From positions 1 to 64,000 of the forward strand of contig CACXMK010000005.1 of assembly GCA_902768735.1 (NCBI GenBank): 64,000 bases of DNA, written 5' to 3'. Source of the DNA: an uncultured Lachnospiraceae bacterium. GTDB taxonomy: Bacteria; Bacillota; Clostridia; Lachnospirales; Lachnospiraceae. Position numbers and translations under genes: made by a program. The notes below the pieces were generated by a model. It ran no database searches, had not been told where the DNA came from, and saw only the letters and a program-made list of their open reading frames with translations. Shown here piece by piece: positions 61,752 to 64,000 of this stretch (position 1 is the first letter of the stretch; every line of letters starts with the position of its first letter).

Positions 61752-62354
61752 ATGATGAGTGTTATGACCGATAATAATGCTTTCTGCGGGATCATACTTG
61801 CCGGTGGCAAAAGCAGGCGGATGGGTACCGACAAGGCAGGGCTTACCCTTAATGGAAGGACCTTCCTCGAAATACAGGTCCGGAAGCTTCAGCTTCTGGG
61901 CGCAGCGGATATCATAATCTCCGGAAAACCTTCTGCCTTTCCCGGCACCCGGTCCGTCATGGATCTCTATCCTGACTGCGGACCTCTCGGCGGGCTCTGC
62001 TCCTCATTTCCGACGATCCCGCAAAGGTGCGCTCTCGTTTTGAGCGTGGACATCCCTCTCATCTCCGTTCCCACACTGAAGGACCTTTTGGAAACGCATT
62101 TAAGGGGAGATCACGACGCCACGATACTTGCCCGTGAAGGCAGGATCGAGCCTTTGATCGCGGTCTATAACACAGATACCGCCGGCATTCTCAGAGAACT
62201 TGTAGACAGCAAAAAGCTGGCAATGATGGCCTACATCGACAGGCTTCACTACCAGCTGTATTCTTATAAGGGCAGCCCTGAGGAACTGCTCAACTGCAAC
62301 TCTCCCGAGGATCTATCCGTGCTATCGCAGGACCGTTCTATTATTACCAGATGA
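61752..62354 (+). CDS. mobA: Molybdenum cofactor guanylyltransferase
   Basis: Converts Mo-molybdopterin to the guanine dinucleotide form needed by the molybdopterin enzyme divergently encoded. 200 residues. LAGGKSRRMGTDKAGL is the nucleotide-binding loop and LVLSVDIPLIS the metal-binding block. Several ATGs are clustered (61752, 61755, 61764) and the ribosome binding site is weak, so the exact start is uncertain. Its stop overlaps the convergent ICMT-family gene by 11 bp. Confidence 0.93.
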   Translation: MMSVMTDNNAFCGIILAGGKSRRMGTDKAGLTLNGRTFLEIQVRKLQLLGAADIIISGKPSAFPGTRSVMDLYPDCGPLGGLCSSFPTIPQRCALVLSVDIPLISVPTLKDLLETHLRGDHDATILAREGRIEPLIAVYNTDTAGILRELVDSKKLAMMAYIDRLHYQLYSYKGSPEELLNCNSPEDLSVLSQDRSIITR

Positions 62355-63015
62355 ACGGGATCAATCTGTACCTCACTTTCTTCTTGTATGCCTCGTACCC
62401 GCGCAGGCCTTCTGTAAGGACCTGCTCTTCATTTCGTATCCGTTTTACAATGATCGGGATATAACTGAGCATGATCACAAACGAAATAACGGATCCCAGT
62501 ACCAGCGGCATCGCAAGGAAAAGAAAGATCGTCGCCATGTACATCGGATGCCGGACAATCCCGTAAAGACCGGTATCGATCACTTTCTGACCCTCCTGCA
62601 CTTCGATCGTTCTGGAAAGATAGGTATTCTCCCGAAGCACTTCTGCATACAGGGCGTAGGCTGCCAGAAAAACGACCGCAAAGATGATACTGACCCGGAA
62701 AGGAAGCATCAGCCATCCGAACCGGAAACTTAATCCCGCAAAAATGAACGCGACAAGAAACATGATCGCGCTGAAAAGGATCACTTCTTTCTGTTCCGTT
62801 TCCTTCTCCTTCAGGTTCAGCCGCTTATTTAAAAGCTCCGGATTCTTCTCCATCATAATAAGTCCCGCAAGAAACATCGGGACAAACAGGATTCCTATCA
62901 ACAGCCACGCCTGCGGATACCGGAAAGTTCCGGCAGGAAGAAAAAGAAGCAGATCGGCTGTCAAGAGTCCTGCGAGAAACCGGGAGACCGCCTTTATGAA
63001 AAGTTCCTTCTTCAT
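62344..63015 (-). CDS. Isoprenylcysteine carboxyl methyltransferase-family membrane protein
   Basis: 223 residues, about six membrane segments. The C-terminal ICMT/PEMT-type signature is GLYGIVRHPMYMA, followed by the EEQVLTEGLRGYEAYKKKVRYRLIPFIW end, split here as EEQVL and YEAYKKKVRYRLIP. Bacterial members methylate unknown lipids or small molecules; the substrate is unknown. AAAGGAGG lies 7 nt before the ATG at 63015; the longer frame upstream is intergenic. Confidence 0.87.
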   Translation of the reverse strand: MKKELFIKAVSRFLAGLLTADLLLFLPAGTFRYPQAWLLIGILFVPMFLAGLIMMEKNPELLNKRLNLKEKETEQKEVILFSAIMFLVAFIFAGLSFRFGWLMLPFRVSIIFAVVFLAAYALYAEVLRENTYLSRTIEVQEGQKVIDTGLYGIVRHPMYMATIFLFLAMPLVLGSVISFVIMLSYIPIIVKRIRNEEQVLTEGLRGYEAYKKKVRYRLIPFIW

Positions 63016-63084
63016 CGTGGATCCTCCTTTAATGTACCAATGAATATATACTGAATATATACCAATGAACATGTACCCGTTACT

Positions 63085-63090
63085 ATTATA
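63085..63090 (-). promoter_or_regulatory. -10 element of the ICMT-family gene
   Basis: TATAAT 70 bp before the start, followed by a near-repeated TACCAATGAA motif (63034-63070) in the leader. The -35 is unclear. Confidence 0.35.
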
Positions 63091-63157
63091 GACCGAAAAT
63101 CTTAACAAAGTCACAGCGTATCGATAACTTCCCTGAGATCCGGAGATCCCGGGCATA

Positions 63158-63192
63158 AAAAACCCCGGAAACGTTGAATTTCCGGGGTTTTT
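63158..63192 (-). terminator. terminator after rpsI
   Basis: 14-bp stem AAAAACCCCGGAAA and complement with a 7-nt loop, A/T flanks on both sides, 20 bp past the rpsI stop. Confidence 0.9.
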
Positions 63193-63212
63193 CGTATTCT
63201 TGAAAAATTCGA

Positions 63213-63608
63213 TCAGCGCTTGCTGAACTGAGGTGCACGACGCGCGCCCTTCAGACCGTACTTCTTTCTCTCCTTCATACGAGGATCTCTCGTAAGGAAG
63301 CCGGCTTTCTTGAGAACAGGACGAAGCTCCGTATCTGCCTCGCAAAGCGCGCGAGCGATACCGTGACGGATCGCGCCTGCCTGACCGGTTGTGCCGCCGC
63401 CCTTGACAGTGATCTTGAAATCATACTGATCAAGTGTGTTGGTCTCAACCAGGGGCTGTCTCACGATGACCTTCAGAGTCTCAAGTCCGAAATAATCATC
63501 GATTGTTCTGCCGTTGATGGACATCTCGCCCTTACCGGGGGTCATAAAAACTCTGGCAACAGAGGATTTCCTTCTGCCTGTTCCATAGTATGTGGTTGCT
63601 TTAGCCAT
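63213..63608 (-). CDS. rpsI: 30S ribosomal protein S9
   Basis: 131 residues, normal length. [13 protein letters not shown] at the N-terminus, [19 protein letters not shown] in the middle and the basic tail ending QFSKR are diagnostic. It is the last gene of the rplM-rpsI operon (38-bp gap) and is closed by a terminator. Confidence 0.98.
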   Translation of the reverse strand: MAKATTYYGTGRRKSSVARVFMTPGKGEMSINGRTIDDYFGLETLKVIVRQPLVETNTLDQYDFKITVKGGGTTGQAGAIRHGIARALCEADTELRPVLKKAGFLTRDPRMKERKKYGLKGARRAPQFSKR

Positions 63609-63646
63609 TTTAATCTCCTTTCCGTCTCCGATCAGATCGCAATAAA

Positions 63647-64000
63647 TCAGAACTTAAGCTCTTCAGGCTTCTGGGCTGCATGAGGATGCTGGCCGCCTTC
63701 GTAAACAAAAAGCTTCTTGTACATCTGCTCGCCGAGTCTTCCCTTGGGAAGCATTCCGCGGACAGCCTTCTCAACGACCTTGACAGGTCTTGTTCTGAGC
63801 ATCTCACGAAGGGTCGTGTACTTCGCGCTGCCTACGTAATCGGAATGTCTGAAATAGATCTTCTGGTCAAGCTTCTTGCCGGTGACCTTGATCTTCTCTG
63901 CGTTGACGATGATCACATAATCACCTGTGTCAAGGAAAGGGGTAAAGATCGGCTTGTTCTTGCCGCGAAGGACCTTCGCGACTTCGGAAGCAAGGCGACC
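63647..64000 (-). CDS. rplM: 50S ribosomal protein L13, 5' end cut by window
   Basis: Visible residues include [36 protein letters not shown] and the C-terminal [18 protein letters not shown], the usual L13 end. The frame stays open to base 64000, so the N-terminal ~25 residues lie outside. It precedes rpsI in the standard order. Confidence 0.97.
   Translation of the reverse strand, partial: GRLASEVAKVLRGKNKPIFTPFLDTGDYVIIVNAEKIKVTGKKLDQKIYFRHSDYVGSAKYTTLREMLRTRPVKVVEKAVRGMLPKGRLGEQMYKKLFVYEGGQHPHAAQKPEELKF

Noticed and set aside
63016..63345. A 110-residue extension of the ICMT-family protein
   Set aside because: It has no domain, covers a terminator hairpin and a -10 box, and the AAAGGAGG site marks the shorter start.
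1..64000. tRNA genes, CRISPR arrays, transposases or prophage genes
   Set aside because: None was found by eye. The repeats noted are short tandem or REP-like elements without spacers, and no cas, integrase or capsid gene is present.

Overview
The window reads as a chromosomal segment of a strictly anaerobic, spore-former-related Firmicute, most likely a Clostridia/Lachnospiraceae-type genome of fairly high GC. The clues are desulfoferrodoxin, an RNase Y–recX–recA block, a SpoVB/MurJ-type flippase, a large 2-hydroxyacyl-CoA dehydratase-type activase, an LCP protein, a ring of lipoproteins with Gram-positive lipoboxes, AGGAGG-type ribosome binding sites and sigma-A promoters. No tRNA, rRNA operon, prophage, transposase or CRISPR array was seen. 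The taxon is an inference from gene content only.

Layout. 1-5.7 kb (minus): partial rlmD, dfx, a Tet(M)-like ribosome GTPase fused to a YacP/Rae1-type NYN nuclease, purC. 5.9-11.6 kb: YgjP-type metalloprotease (plus), then SpoVB/MurJ flippase, glgA and rny (minus). 11.8-16.3 kb (minus): recX, recA with an unusual five-unit LexA-box array, an unknown protein, a sigma-70-like protein without region 4, and a rhomboid-fold membrane protein. 16.6-21 kb (plus): the 1458-residue activase. 21.0-21.9 kb: an AT-rich island with no long ORF but a near-consensus minus promoter and a strong distal hairpin, a candidate long non-coding RNA. 21.9-27 kb: glyA, PAP2 phosphatase, LCP protein, proC. 27-38 kb: HExxH lipoprotein, then a minus block of HAD hydrolase, hybrid kinase, truA, a small PH-like protein, REP-like repeats, and a MoxR ATPase / VWA protein / leucine-rich-repeat operon. 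37-44 kb (minus): lipoprotein, YczE-type protein, galE, endo/exonuclease-phosphatase, YdcF protein, TrkA/RyR-domain membrane protein. 44.6-46.6 kb: a 2-isopropylmalate synthase fused to an AraC-type DNA-binding domain. 46.9-50.3 kb: L,D-transpeptidase, apt, MFS transporter. 50.3-61.6 kb (minus): one likely operon for nitrate/sulfite reduction. 61.7-64 kb: mobA, an ICMT-family methyltransferase, rpsI and partial rplM.

How the parts work together. The 50-62 kb block is the clearest module: a molybdopterin reductase with a four-cluster ferredoxin-like subunit and a FAD oxidoreductase, a TDT-family anion carrier, AsrABC (a siroheme reductase), a FecBCD-type importer and a CbiK-like chelatase (possible supply of metal and siroheme), with mobA divergent (molybdopterin guanine dinucleotide synthesis). 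It could carry nitrate to nitrite and on to ammonium, or reduce sulfite; the sequence does not settle which.

The most striking observations are (1) the LeuA-AraC fusion whose own promoter carries two 22-bp direct repeats, 18 of 22 identical, abutting the -35 box, which suggests an enzyme that regulates its own gene; (2) the ribosomal-protection GTPase joined to an A-site-endonuclease-like NYN domain; (3) the putative ~700-nt non-coding RNA; (4) the tandem LexA array at recA; and (5) repeated tandem duplications around stop codons.
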